A stretch of 9,122 bases of DNA, taken from an uncultured Oribacterium sp. (GTDB taxonomy: Bacteria > Bacillota > Clostridia > Lachnospirales > Lachnospiraceae). Numbering within the stretch: the stretch's first letter is position 1; each line of letters begins with the position of its first letter. The notes beneath the pieces were generated by a model. That model saw nothing but the letters and a program-made list of their open reading frames with translations. It was not told the origin of the DNA and made no database searches. The stretch spans positions 1 through 9,122 of the forward strand of contig CALAOB010000118.1 of assembly GCA_937927445.1 (NCBI GenBank). Reading direction: 5' to 3'. Position numbers and translations under genes: made by a program. This document shows, piece after piece, positions 1-5,595 of the stretch.

Positions 1-333
1 CTGAAAAAAGAAAACAAAAAGCAAGTTGATCTGGCAGAAGGAATTGGAGTCTCCAGGCAGACCATGAGCAAAATCATGAATGGTGCAAGAACAATCAACG
101 CGATTGAACTTCATAAGATTTCTGAATATCTTCATGTGTCGATGGATTCTCTGATGAAGATGCCAGAAAAGTCGATGGACACGAATGTGATTCATGCGTT
201 TATGGGGCGCGTTAAAACTGAGGAAGCAAGAAAGGGAATCCAGCTTGCGGATGAACTGTCCGATATGATTCTGTTTCATACTAGGGTGTGCGAGAATGGC
301 AAAAAGATGGAGCAGTCCTGGGAGGATAAGTGA
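1..333 (+). CDS. XRE-family HTH transcriptional regulator, 5'-truncated by the window edge
   Basis: The reading frame is open from base 1 to the TGA at 331-333, so the gene begins upstream and the ATG at 64 is internal. The visible 110 residues start inside a Cro/C1-type helix-turn-helix: a first helix with KKQVDLAEGIGV, a turn, then the recognition helix VSRQTMSKIMNGAR, followed by the dimer-side helix around ELHKISEYLHVSMDSLMKM. A short charged helical tail follows. Such proteins bind operators as dimers and repress mobile-element or stress genes. The next gene overlaps its stop by one base (TGATG) and encodes an ImmA-type peptidase, the classic partner that cleaves or inactivates the XRE repressor (ImmR/ImmA of ICEBs1 is the known model). 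The local base composition is lower in GC than the rest of the window. The family is clear; the target and the pairing are inferred. Confidence 0.88.
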   Translation: MKKENKKQVDLAEGIGVSRQTMSKIMNGARTINAIELHKISEYLHVSMDSLMKMPEKSMDTNVIHAFMGRVKTEEARKGIQLADELSDMILFHTRVCENGKKMEQSWEDK

Positions 334-1151
334 TGAACAATGTTCTGGAAGATAGTCTCTTTGTAAGCCAAAACAGGAAATTTGATGAAATCCAATCCAT
401 CGTCAGGCAGTTTTCAGCAGTGTATGTCGGCAATTCCATTATCAAGGACAATATCTTTGCTGTCATACAGAATTATGCCAGAAAGAAAGAAATCGCGCTG
501 GAAATGCTTCGTTACCCGATTCATGATGATGAATTATGGGCGTTGACTTTTTTGAAGCAGGATACGATTTTTGTGTGCGTAAATACAGCACTTCCGCTTT
601 GTAAGCAGTTTTTTGCTGCGGCGCATGAACTGTATCATATCTATTGCTATGTGGAAAATGCAGACCAGAGCTATATAAAAAATGGTTCTATGCTGGATTC
701 GGCAACTGGTGATGAAACCGGAAAAATGCAGCAGGACTTGGAAGCGAACGCCTTCGCAGGGCTTCTTCTGATGCCGGATCAACTGCTCCATGAGCAGATT
801 CTGCTGTATGGGCTTGATAAAGATTTAGTTTCGGTAGATTCTATCCTGATGCTTATGGATATGTTTGCTATGCCCTATAAGGCAGTTGTACTGCGTTTGT
901 TTGAAAGCGGGAACATATCTCATCAGCAGGCTGAAAAGCTGCTGGAGGTAGGCTCTGAGGATGTAATGGAAAGAGTATCGCTGACAGGTAAAGCAAAACG
1001 CTGGCAGCTCAATGGCAAAGGAACAGAGTCTTTCGGCACACTCCTTGAGAAAGTTGAGTACAACAGACAGCATGAGTATCTGACGGAATCCAGAGAAAAA
1101 GAAGATGTGGCCTACCTTACTCGACTGAAAAAAGAGTACGGCTTGGATTGA
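333..1151 (+). CDS. ImmA/IrrE-family zinc metallopeptidase
   Basis: This 272-residue protein carries the zinc peptidase signature HELYH at residues 98-102 after a hydrophobic FFAAA stretch, and a downstream EANAFAGLLLMP segment (about 137-148) whose glutamate is the likely third zinc ligand. This arrangement is typical of ImmA/IrrE (COG2856) peptidases. Known members cleave or control an XRE repressor to release mobile-element genes or stress responses; cytoplasmic action is expected as no signal peptide is seen. The C-terminal third is charged and helical and may contact the partner. I chose the ATG at 333, which lies 7 nt after GGAGG at 321-325 and overlaps the upstream stop as TGATG; a GTG at 330 would add one residue. 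A sample of 60 bases (541-600) has 24 G/C against 39 of 60 in the hydratase gene (8101-8160), suggesting a different origin. The family call is firm; the partner is inferred from the operon. Confidence 0.88.
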   Translation: MNNVLEDSLFVSQNRKFDEIQSIVRQFSAVYVGNSIIKDNIFAVIQNYARKKEIALEMLRYPIHDDELWALTFLKQDTIFVCVNTALPLCKQFFAAAHELYHIYCYVENADQSYIKNGSMLDSATGDETGKMQQDLEANAFAGLLLMPDQLLHEQILLYGLDKDLVSVDSILMLMDMFAMPYKAVVLRLFESGNISHQQAEKLLEVGSEDVMERVSLTGKAKRWQLNGKGTESFGTLLEKVEYNRQHEYLTESREKEDVAYLTRLKKEYGLD

Positions 1152-1160
1152 GGGAGGTCA

Positions 1161-1185
1161 GATCGAAGTTTATCGTCGATTTTTT
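1161..1185 (+). terminator. Weak candidate terminator behind the XRE/ImmA pair
   Basis: ATCGA (1162-1166) can pair with TCGAT (1176-1180) around a 9-base loop, followed at once by a run of T (1180-1185). The stem is short, so intrinsic termination is only plausible. The T run is also the start of the left arm of the larger inverted repeat at 1181-1259. Confidence 0.3.
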
Positions 1186-1259
1186 GTTTGCTTGCATGGG
1201 GTGGGCCCGATATGCGAATAGATGAAATATGTATGTTGGGGTGGGCAAGCAAACAAAAA
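1181..1259. repeat. 15-bp perfect inverted repeat with 49-bp centre and nested direct repeat
   Basis: The left arm TTTTTGTTTGCTTGC (1181-1195) is the exact reverse complement of the right arm at 1245-1259. Within and overlapping the centre, TGGGGTGGGC occurs twice in direct orientation, at 1197-1206 and 1237-1246, exactly 40 bp apart. The 49-base loop and lack of a T run after the right arm do not suit an ordinary terminator. It sits where composition changes from the lower-GC XRE/ImmA genes to GC-rich genes. It may be a recombination or attachment site, the remnant of a miniature element, or a protein-binding site; I do not recognise it. The rest of 1152-1439 contains only small hairpins such as ATTCC/GGAAT near 1275 and no convincing gene. 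Confidence 0.6.
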
Positions 1260-1439
1260 GAGACGTACAAATGTGATTCCATTTCGGAATGAAGCGTGTG
1301 GCGAAAAGGTCATTTCCTTTCGGATGTGCGGGGTGATAGGATGGAGATATCAGAAGAGGGCGTAGACATTGCCCGATGGAAAGTGAGGCGCGCGGCGAGA
1401 GCGTGGCGTGCGATTCGGCTGAATACAGGAGGATGAATC

Positions 1440-1850
1440 ATGGCGGTTAAATTTGAGTTTGGACATGTTGGTATCAACGCACAGAGCCCGGAGGAGGGCG
1501 AGAAGATGAAGAACTTCTTCACCGAGGTGATGGGCTACCAGAATTATCGTGAGATTCCGGCGTCTTATTTCACTGAGGATAATAAGATGGAGCTCATGAA
1601 GAAGATGGGCAAGGGCTCGATGGGTCACCTCGGCTTCTTCGTCGACGATATGCCGGAGGCGATTCGCTACCTCGAGGGACTCGGCTATGCGATGGATTAT
1701 GAGCACGCACGTTATGACGAGGATGGAAAAACCATCAAGCTCATCTTCCTGCAGGACGAGATCAACGGTTTCCGTATCCACATCACCGTGAAGAAGGCAC
1801 CGTTCTATGTGGAGAACCACGCAGAAGCGCTGCCGGTGGTTTCGAAATAA
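1440..1850 (+). CDS. VOC (glyoxalase/bleomycin-resistance fold) family protein, stand-alone
   Basis: This 136-residue protein has two beta-alpha-beta-beta-beta modules of the vicinal oxygen chelate fold. The first opens with FEFGHVGI (His9) and ends near MELMKK (Glu51); the second opens with GHLGFFVDD (His63), continues into the helix PEAIRYLEGLGY and ends with GFRIHITVKK (His114). These are plausible metal ligands. VOC enzymes use a divalent metal to bind vicinal oxygens in isomerase, lyase or dioxygenase reactions. From memory, it resembles the extra C-terminal domain of some clostridial KDPG/KHG aldolases, which would make it a detached version of that domain. The start is set by AGGAGG at 1427-1432, 7 nt before the ATG. 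It has host-like GC-rich codon use, stands alone between a repeat region and a hairpin terminator, and converges with lysR. The reaction is unknown; a role near the carboxylate operon is possible but unproven. Confidence 0.85.
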   Translation: MAVKFEFGHVGINAQSPEEGEKMKNFFTEVMGYQNYREIPASYFTEDNKMELMKKMGKGSMGHLGFFVDDMPEAIRYLEGLGYAMDYEHARYDEDGKTIKLIFLQDEINGFRIHITVKKAPFYVENHAEALPVVSK

Positions 1851-1868
1851 GAGAATCTGATGACATGT

Positions 1869-1896
1869 AGAGCCCGGCAGATGCCGGGCTCTTATA
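1869..1896. terminator. Hairpin terminator between the convergent VOC and lysR genes
   Basis: AGAGCCCGGC (1869-1878) pairs perfectly with GCCGGGCTCT (1883-1892) around the tetraloop AGAT. The stem is 10 bp and very GC-rich, and only a short TTAT follows on the plus strand. It starts 19 nt after the VOC stop codon. On the minus strand it lies about 65 bases past the lysR stop, so it probably ends both transcripts. The poor T run lowers certainty. Confidence 0.7.
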
Positions 1897-1957
1897 GTTG
1901 GAGAAAATGGATGTTTCATGATTGATGAATGCCAGAAGGTGTCGGGACGGATTCCCT

Positions 1958-2839
1958 TCAGGATTTCATGGAGGCAGGATGCCGCGCGGCGTCCTTCCGT
2001 ATTTCGTCGATGAAGAGCTTCACCTGCGGGAGCTCGTAGTAGTCGTGTTTATAGAGGACGTAGGTCTTTCGGGTGATGCGGGTGCCGTCCTGCAGGACGA
2101 GGGGTGTGCGGACGCCGTCGAAGCCGTCGAGGCAGATCTCCGGAAGGATGGCCCAGCCGATACCGCTTTTCACCATCGCGAGGCAGGTGGAGATGTCGTT
2201 GATGTGGAGGCTCGAGTGGGACTTCTCGATGTGATGTTCCGCGCGCCAGAGGCGGGCACTCTCCTCGAAGGAGGGGTCGGAGTGGCGCTGGATGCTCGGC
2301 AGCTCGCTGAGCGGGGTGTGCGCGTTTTCACGGGATACCACGAGGCAGACCGGCTCTTCGGAGAGGAGATACGCACCTTCGTCCCAGCGGAACTCACCGC
2401 GGACGATGGCGATGTTCAGCTCGTTGTTTGAGAGCTTCCGGTAGAGATTCGTCGACTGGTCGGTGCGGACATCGACATCCACCGCCGGATACTTCTCCAT
2501 GTAGTGCTTTAAGACAGCGGGGAGACGGTAACGGGCATAGTTCACCGACACACCGAGGCGGAGAGAACCGGCGATGGTTCCTTCCGCGGACTGGGTGAAG
2601 TTCCGGATACGGTCCAGGGTTTCCTGGATATGATTGAAATCGGGCAGGATCTTCTCTGCCGCAGGCGTCGGAAGGACGCCTTTTTTTGTACGGATAAACA
2701 GCTGGCATCCGAGCTCCTCCTCCATTTTCTGGATGCGCTTCGTCAGCGAGGACTGTGTCGTATAGAGCTTCTCGGAGGATTTCGTTACATTGCCGGTTTT
2801 GATGAGAGAACGGAAGATTTCGATGTCTTTTTCGTCCAT
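1958..2839 (-). CDS. LysR-family transcriptional regulator
   Basis: This 293-residue LysR-type regulator has an N-terminal winged helix-turn-helix (about residues 3-60: IEIFRSLIKTGNVTKSSEKL, then TTQSSLTKRIQKMEEELG and LFIRTKKGVLPTPA), a linker helix (to about 85) and a periplasmic-binding-protein-like effector domain from SLRLGVSVNYARYRLP onward. Such regulators are tetramers that sense a pathway metabolite and control a divergent operon. It lies back to back with the PrpF-like gene 232 bp away, so that operon is the expected target. I chose the ATG at 2839 because AAAGGTG lies just upstream and the HTH starts at once. An in-frame ATG at 2872 adds 11 atypical residues and would lie at or beyond the likely transcription start. 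A clear promoter (2883-2911) and a candidate operator (2855-2869) precede it. Its position matches that of E. coli ybhD (from memory). The effector is not known. Confidence 0.93.
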   Translation of the reverse strand: MDEKDIEIFRSLIKTGNVTKSSEKLYTTQSSLTKRIQKMEEELGCQLFIRTKKGVLPTPAAEKILPDFNHIQETLDRIRNFTQSAEGTIAGSLRLGVSVNYARYRLPAVLKHYMEKYPAVDVDVRTDQSTNLYRKLSNNELNIAIVRGEFRWDEGAYLLSEEPVCLVVSRENAHTPLSELPSIQRHSDPSFEESARLWRAEHHIEKSHSSLHINDISTCLAMVKSGIGWAILPEICLDGFDGVRTPLVLQDGTRITRKTYVLYKHDYYELPQVKLFIDEIRKDAARHPASMKS

Positions 2840-2854
2840 AATGCACCTTTCAAC

Positions 2855-2869
2855 ATTCCAAATGTGAAT
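2855..2869. promoter_or_regulatory. Candidate LysR-type operator (T-N11-A palindrome)
   Basis: ATTC-N7-GAAT forms a perfect dyad containing the T-N11-A core that is standard for LysR-type binding sites. It falls just after the predicted start of lysR transcription and before its ribosome binding site, a fitting place for autorepression. A second imperfect dyad, GATTA-N8-TAATC at 2903-2920, overlaps the lysR -35 element and could be the activation site for the divergent operon. Neither site is tested. Confidence 0.45.
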
Positions 2870-2882
2870 CAAGTTTGATGAA

Positions 2883-2911
2883 ATTATACAATTTTACAGA
2901 ATGATTATCAA
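2883..2911 (-). promoter_or_regulatory. Sigma-70-type promoter of lysR
   Basis: On the minus strand, TTGATA (2911-2906) and a consensus TATAAT (2888-2883) are separated by 17 bases. Transcription would start near 2876, giving a 5' leader of about 37 bases before the lysR ATG at 2839. Five of six -35 bases and all -10 bases match consensus. Confidence 0.7.
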
Positions 2912-2921
2912 ATAGTAATCT
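2893..2921 (+). promoter_or_regulatory. Weak candidate promoter for the carboxylate operon
   Basis: TTTACA (2893-2898) is followed 17 bases later by TAATCT (2916-2921). The -10 is poor, as expected for a promoter that needs an activator. It overlaps the divergent lysR promoter and the GATTA-N8-TAATC dyad. It would give a leader of about 145 bases that contains the repeated element at 2937-3035. Confidence 0.3.
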
Positions 2922-2936
2922 AGCCTTAGAAAAGCG

Positions 2937-3035
2937 GAGCAGAGAGCGGCGCATCACTCGAAAACCGGCCCGGGATCATCGGGACTGGCATACGTCAGAG
3001 CAGAGAGTGGCGCACAGCCCGGAAGCCCGCCATCA
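2937..3035 (+). repeat. Imperfect direct repeat in the operon leader
   Basis: GAGCAGAGAGCGGCGCA (2937-2953) recurs as GAGCAGAGAGTGGCGCA (2998-3014), 16 of 17 identical and 61 bp apart. Similarity continues with a small gap into GCCCGGGATCA (2968-2978) and GCCCGCCATCA (3025-3035), so a unit of about 40 bp is duplicated. The first copy also has a GC-rich hairpin (CCCG/CGGG near 2969-2983). It lies between the operon promoter region and the first gene. It could be a regulator-binding pair, a leader RNA element, or a neutral duplication. Confidence 0.6.
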
Positions 3036-3071
3036 GAGAAAATCGTTATCGTGAAAATGGAGGATGAAAAA

Positions 3072-4205
3072 ATGTCAGAATTTGATCAGAAGCAGCGGAA
3101 GTTCCCATGTGTATACATGAGAGGTGGTACCTCGAAGGCGGTCTTTTTCCATGCGGAGGATCTCCCACAGGATGAGAATGAGTGGCCGGAGATCTTCATG
3201 AAGGTCATGGGTACGCCGGATGTAAAGCAGATCGACGGTATGGGCGGTACCGTTTCCTCGACCTCGAAGATCGCCGTGATCAAGAAGTCCAATCGTCCGG
3301 GCGTGGATGTGGATTATACCTTCCGTCAGGTGGATATCAAGATCCCGAGAGTCGATGGCTCCGCAAACTGCGGTAACATCTCCTCCGCCGTCGGACCGTA
3401 TGCCATCGATGAGGGACTCGTCGAGGCGGTCGAGCCGATCACCGTGGTGCGTGTGTACAACACCAACACCGATAAGGTTATCGAGGAGCATGTGCGCGTA
3501 AAGGACGGCCATGCCTGCATGTATGGCGATGAGGTGATCCAGGGTGTACCGGGCAGCGGCTCCCGTATCGATATGTATTTCGAGGATCCGTCCGGCTCCC
3601 GTACCGGCAAGCTCTTCCCGACCGGCCAGAAGCAGGAGGTGTTCGACGTTCCGGGCTATGGACCAGCAACCGTCACCGTCATGGACTGCTCAAATCCGGT
3701 TGTCTTCATCAAGGCTTCGGATCTCGGCATCCAGGGTACCGAGCTGACCGAGCTCAATAACAACCAGGAGGTCATGGAGCACATCGAGCGTATCCGTGGC
3801 ATGGCCGCTCAGAAGATCGGTTTCGTCGAGGATTACATGGAGGCCCGCACGAAGGCAACCTCCGCACCGAAGGTATCGATCGTGAGCGCTCCGCAGGATT
3901 ATGTAAACATGGATGGCAAGACCGTTTCCGCGGATGCGATGGATCTCTGCGTACGTGCGATTTCCGTCGGCATGCTGCATAAGGCCTATCCGATGACCGT
4001 CGCCGTCGCAAGCGGTGCGGCAGCGAAGATTCCGGGAACCATCGTGTCCGAGCTCGTGCGTCCGGTAGAGGGCGACATCATTCGCCTCGGCCACTCCTCC
4101 GGTGTCACCGAAGTCGATATGAAGATGGATGGTGAGACCGTGCTGAAGGGCGGCGTAACGAGAACGGCCCGTCGCATCATGGACGGATACGTTTACATTC
4201 GCTGA
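3072..4205 (+). CDS. PrpF/AcnD-accessory family isomerase (tautomerase-like, 4-oxalomesaconate/3-methylitaconate/2-methylaconitate type)
   Basis: This 377-residue protein matches the PrpF family (diaminopimelate-epimerase-like fold, two similar halves). Motifs seen: YMRGGTSKAVFF (15-26), IDGMGGTVSSTSKIAVI (54-70) and VDGSANCGNISSAVGPYA (94-111), then ASGAAAKIPGT in the second half. Lys66 and Cys100 have the same 34-residue spacing as the Lys73/Cys107 pair I recall as catalytic in Shewanella PrpF, so the protein should be active. Family members move a C=C bond in unsaturated di/tricarboxylates by proton transfer: 2-methylaconitate (PrpF), 3-methylitaconate (Mii) or 4-oxalomesaconate (GalD/LigU). 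GGAGG at 3059-3063, 8 nt before the ATG at 3072, sets the start; a GTG at 3051 would add seven residues and include that site. It is the first gene of the operon, divergent from lysR, and corresponds to E. coli ybhH in position. The exact substrate cannot be chosen from sequence. Confidence 0.9.
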   Translation: MSEFDQKQRKFPCVYMRGGTSKAVFFHAEDLPQDENEWPEIFMKVMGTPDVKQIDGMGGTVSSTSKIAVIKKSNRPGVDVDYTFRQVDIKIPRVDGSANCGNISSAVGPYAIDEGLVEAVEPITVVRVYNTNTDKVIEEHVRVKDGHACMYGDEVIQGVPGSGSRIDMYFEDPSGSRTGKLFPTGQKQEVFDVPGYGPATVTVMDCSNPVVFIKASDLGIQGTELTELNNNQEVMEHIERIRGMAAQKIGFVEDYMEARTKATSAPKVSIVSAPQDYVNMDGKTVSADAMDLCVRAISVGMLHKAYPMTVAVASGAAAKIPGTIVSELVRPVEGDIIRLGHSSGVTEVDMKMDGETVLKGGVTRTARRIMDGYVYIR

Positions 4206-4250
4206 TGGGATTTGAAAACTGAATAGAAAGATCCATAGGAGGATATGATT

Positions 4251-5504
4251 ATGACTTTACAGATTCTGGCTCTCGCCTGCCTGATCGGCGCGATCGTGCT
4301 GGGTTTCGTCCGTAAGATGAATGTCGGACTGGTCTGCATGGGCCTGTCTCTGATTCTGGGTACCATAGGCGGTGTGACGACGAAGGAAATCTACGCCGGT
4401 TTCCCGGGAAAGCTGTTTGCGACCCTGCTCGGAACGATGCTGTTCTTCAGTCTGTTACAGGATAATGGCACACTGGAAAAGGTTTCCCAGAAGATGACTT
4501 CCCTTTGTGGGAAGAACACCTTCCTGGTGCCAATCATCATCTATGTGGTGAGCTTCATCCTTTCGGCGGCCGGTCCGGGTGCCATCAGCGTACAGACCGT
4601 CATGGTACTGTTCGCTGTACCGCTGGCGATTCATATGAACCTGAACCCGATTCTCATGGGCGCGATGGCGATCCTTGGTGCCGTGGGAGGTACCGCTTCC
4701 CCGATCGCATTGACCGGTATCATCGTCGGCGACCTGCTGACAGAGATGAACATCACAGGTCAGGGCATGAAGATTTTCCTCGGTGTGAGCGTGGCGAACC
4801 TCGCCTGCGCGATCGTAACCTACATCGTATTCAAGGGCTGGAAGGTCAACGGCAGCGTAACCCACGATGAGAAGACGAAGGTCAGCTTCGACGGAAAGCA
4901 GAAGCTCGGTCTCGTGCTGATGCTCATCATGTTTGTCACCGTGATCGGCTTCGGCTATGATGTCGGCCTCGTGTGCATGACCCTTTCGATGATCCTTATC
5001 CTCGCGAAGGCAGCGGACGAAAAGAAGGCCATCAAGTCGCTTCCATGGAACACGCTGATTCTCATCGCCGGTGTCAACATGCTGATGACGATTACGAAGG
5101 CGATGGGCGGTATCGACCTGCTGTCCAGCATCCTGGCATCCTTCATGAACAGGTATACGGCAGCACCGCTCATGGGCCTGACCGGCGGCATCATGTCGTG
5201 GTTCTCAAGTGCAAACGGTGTGGTTTTCCCGACATTGATCCCGACCGTACCGGACGTAGCCGCACAGGTGGGTGGCGCGTCTGTGTTACAGATGGTTGTC
5301 GCGATCGTCTGCTCGGCGACCGTCGCCGGACTCAGCCCAATGTCGACGGGCGGATCGCTGGTGATGGCATCCTATGCACAGGAGACGAACGCAGAGGAGA
5401 AGGAGCAGTCGAAGATTTTCGGACAGCTCTTCGGCTTATCCGGCACCTGCGTACTGGTGGTATTTATCTTGACATTACTCGGATTACTGAAGTTCCTGGG
5501 CTGA
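4251..5504 (+). CDS. MatC-like / SLC13-type (ion transporter superfamily) carboxylate permease
   Basis: This 417-residue, very hydrophobic protein has roughly 11-12 membrane segments and no signal peptide. Features are an N-terminal MatC-like part (about 1-150, with GLVCMGLSLILGTIGG and FPGKLFATLLGTMLFF), re-entrant style motifs AAGPGAISVQTV (106-117) and AVGGTASPIALTG (144-156), a polar loop (about 196-218), and a second half with SSANGVVFPTLIPT (319-332) and AGLSPMSTGGSL (359-370). The fragment NVGLVCMGLSLIL (24-36) is echoed as DVGLVCMTLSMIL (237-249), showing the internal two-fold repeat typical of this superfamily. Relatives carry malonate, succinate or other di/tricarboxylates with Na+ or H+. 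AGGAGG at 4237-4242 is 8 nt before the ATG at 4251; an ATG at 4245 would be too close. It follows the isomerase gene by 45 bp and probably imports the substrate of the pathway. E. coli has a different carboxylate transporter (YbhI) at this place. Confidence 0.85.
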   Translation: MTLQILALACLIGAIVLGFVRKMNVGLVCMGLSLILGTIGGVTTKEIYAGFPGKLFATLLGTMLFFSLLQDNGTLEKVSQKMTSLCGKNTFLVPIIIYVVSFILSAAGPGAISVQTVMVLFAVPLAIHMNLNPILMGAMAILGAVGGTASPIALTGIIVGDLLTEMNITGQGMKIFLGVSVANLACAIVTYIVFKGWKVNGSVTHDEKTKVSFDGKQKLGLVLMLIMFVTVIGFGYDVGLVCMTLSMILILAKAADEKKAIKSLPWNTLILIAGVNMLMTITKAMGGIDLLSSILASFMNRYTAAPLMGLTGGIMSWFSSANGVVFPTLIPTVPDVAAQVGGASVLQMVVAIVCSATVAGLSPMSTGGSLVMASYAQETNAEEKEQSKIFGQLFGLSGTCVLVVFILTLLGLLKFLG

Positions 5505-5532
5505 TGCCGGGTACGAATAGTCTGTAATGTAT

Positions 5533-5580
5533 AGAGATCGTGCCGGATGGCCCCCGCCTGCAGTTCCGGCTACGATCGCT
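5533..5580 (+). other. Intercistronic stem-loop between permease and lactonase genes
   Basis: GATCGTGCCGGA (5536-5547) pairs with TCCGGC (5565-5570) and ACGATC (5572-5577), with T5571 bulged and a 17-base loop; two more pairs extend the base. No T run follows, so this is not an intrinsic terminator. It more likely protects upstream mRNA or sets unequal expression of the two halves of the operon, and it lies close in front of the lactonase ribosome binding site (AAGGAGA, 5584-5590). Confidence 0.6.
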
Positions 5581-5595
5581 GTGAAGGAGAATGTG

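Noticed and set aside
1181..1259. A CRISPR fragment or standard terminator
   Set aside because: There are only two copies of the short direct repeat with no spacer series, and the 49-base loop without a following T run is unlike an intrinsic terminator.
1922..2431. A 169-codon open frame on the plus strand opposite lysR
   Set aside because: It lacks a ribosome binding site and recognisable domain, and overlaps the coding strand of a clear LysR protein.
2840..2872. An 11-residue longer start for lysR
   Set aside because: The longer start would be at or before the promoter-predicted transcription start and has no ribosome binding site; the ATG at 2839 has AAAGGTG just ahead and starts the family-typical HTH.
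2931..3050. A known riboswitch or T-box in the operon leader
   Set aside because: No conserved core of a class I know could be found; only a degenerate direct repeat and a GC-rich hairpin are visible.
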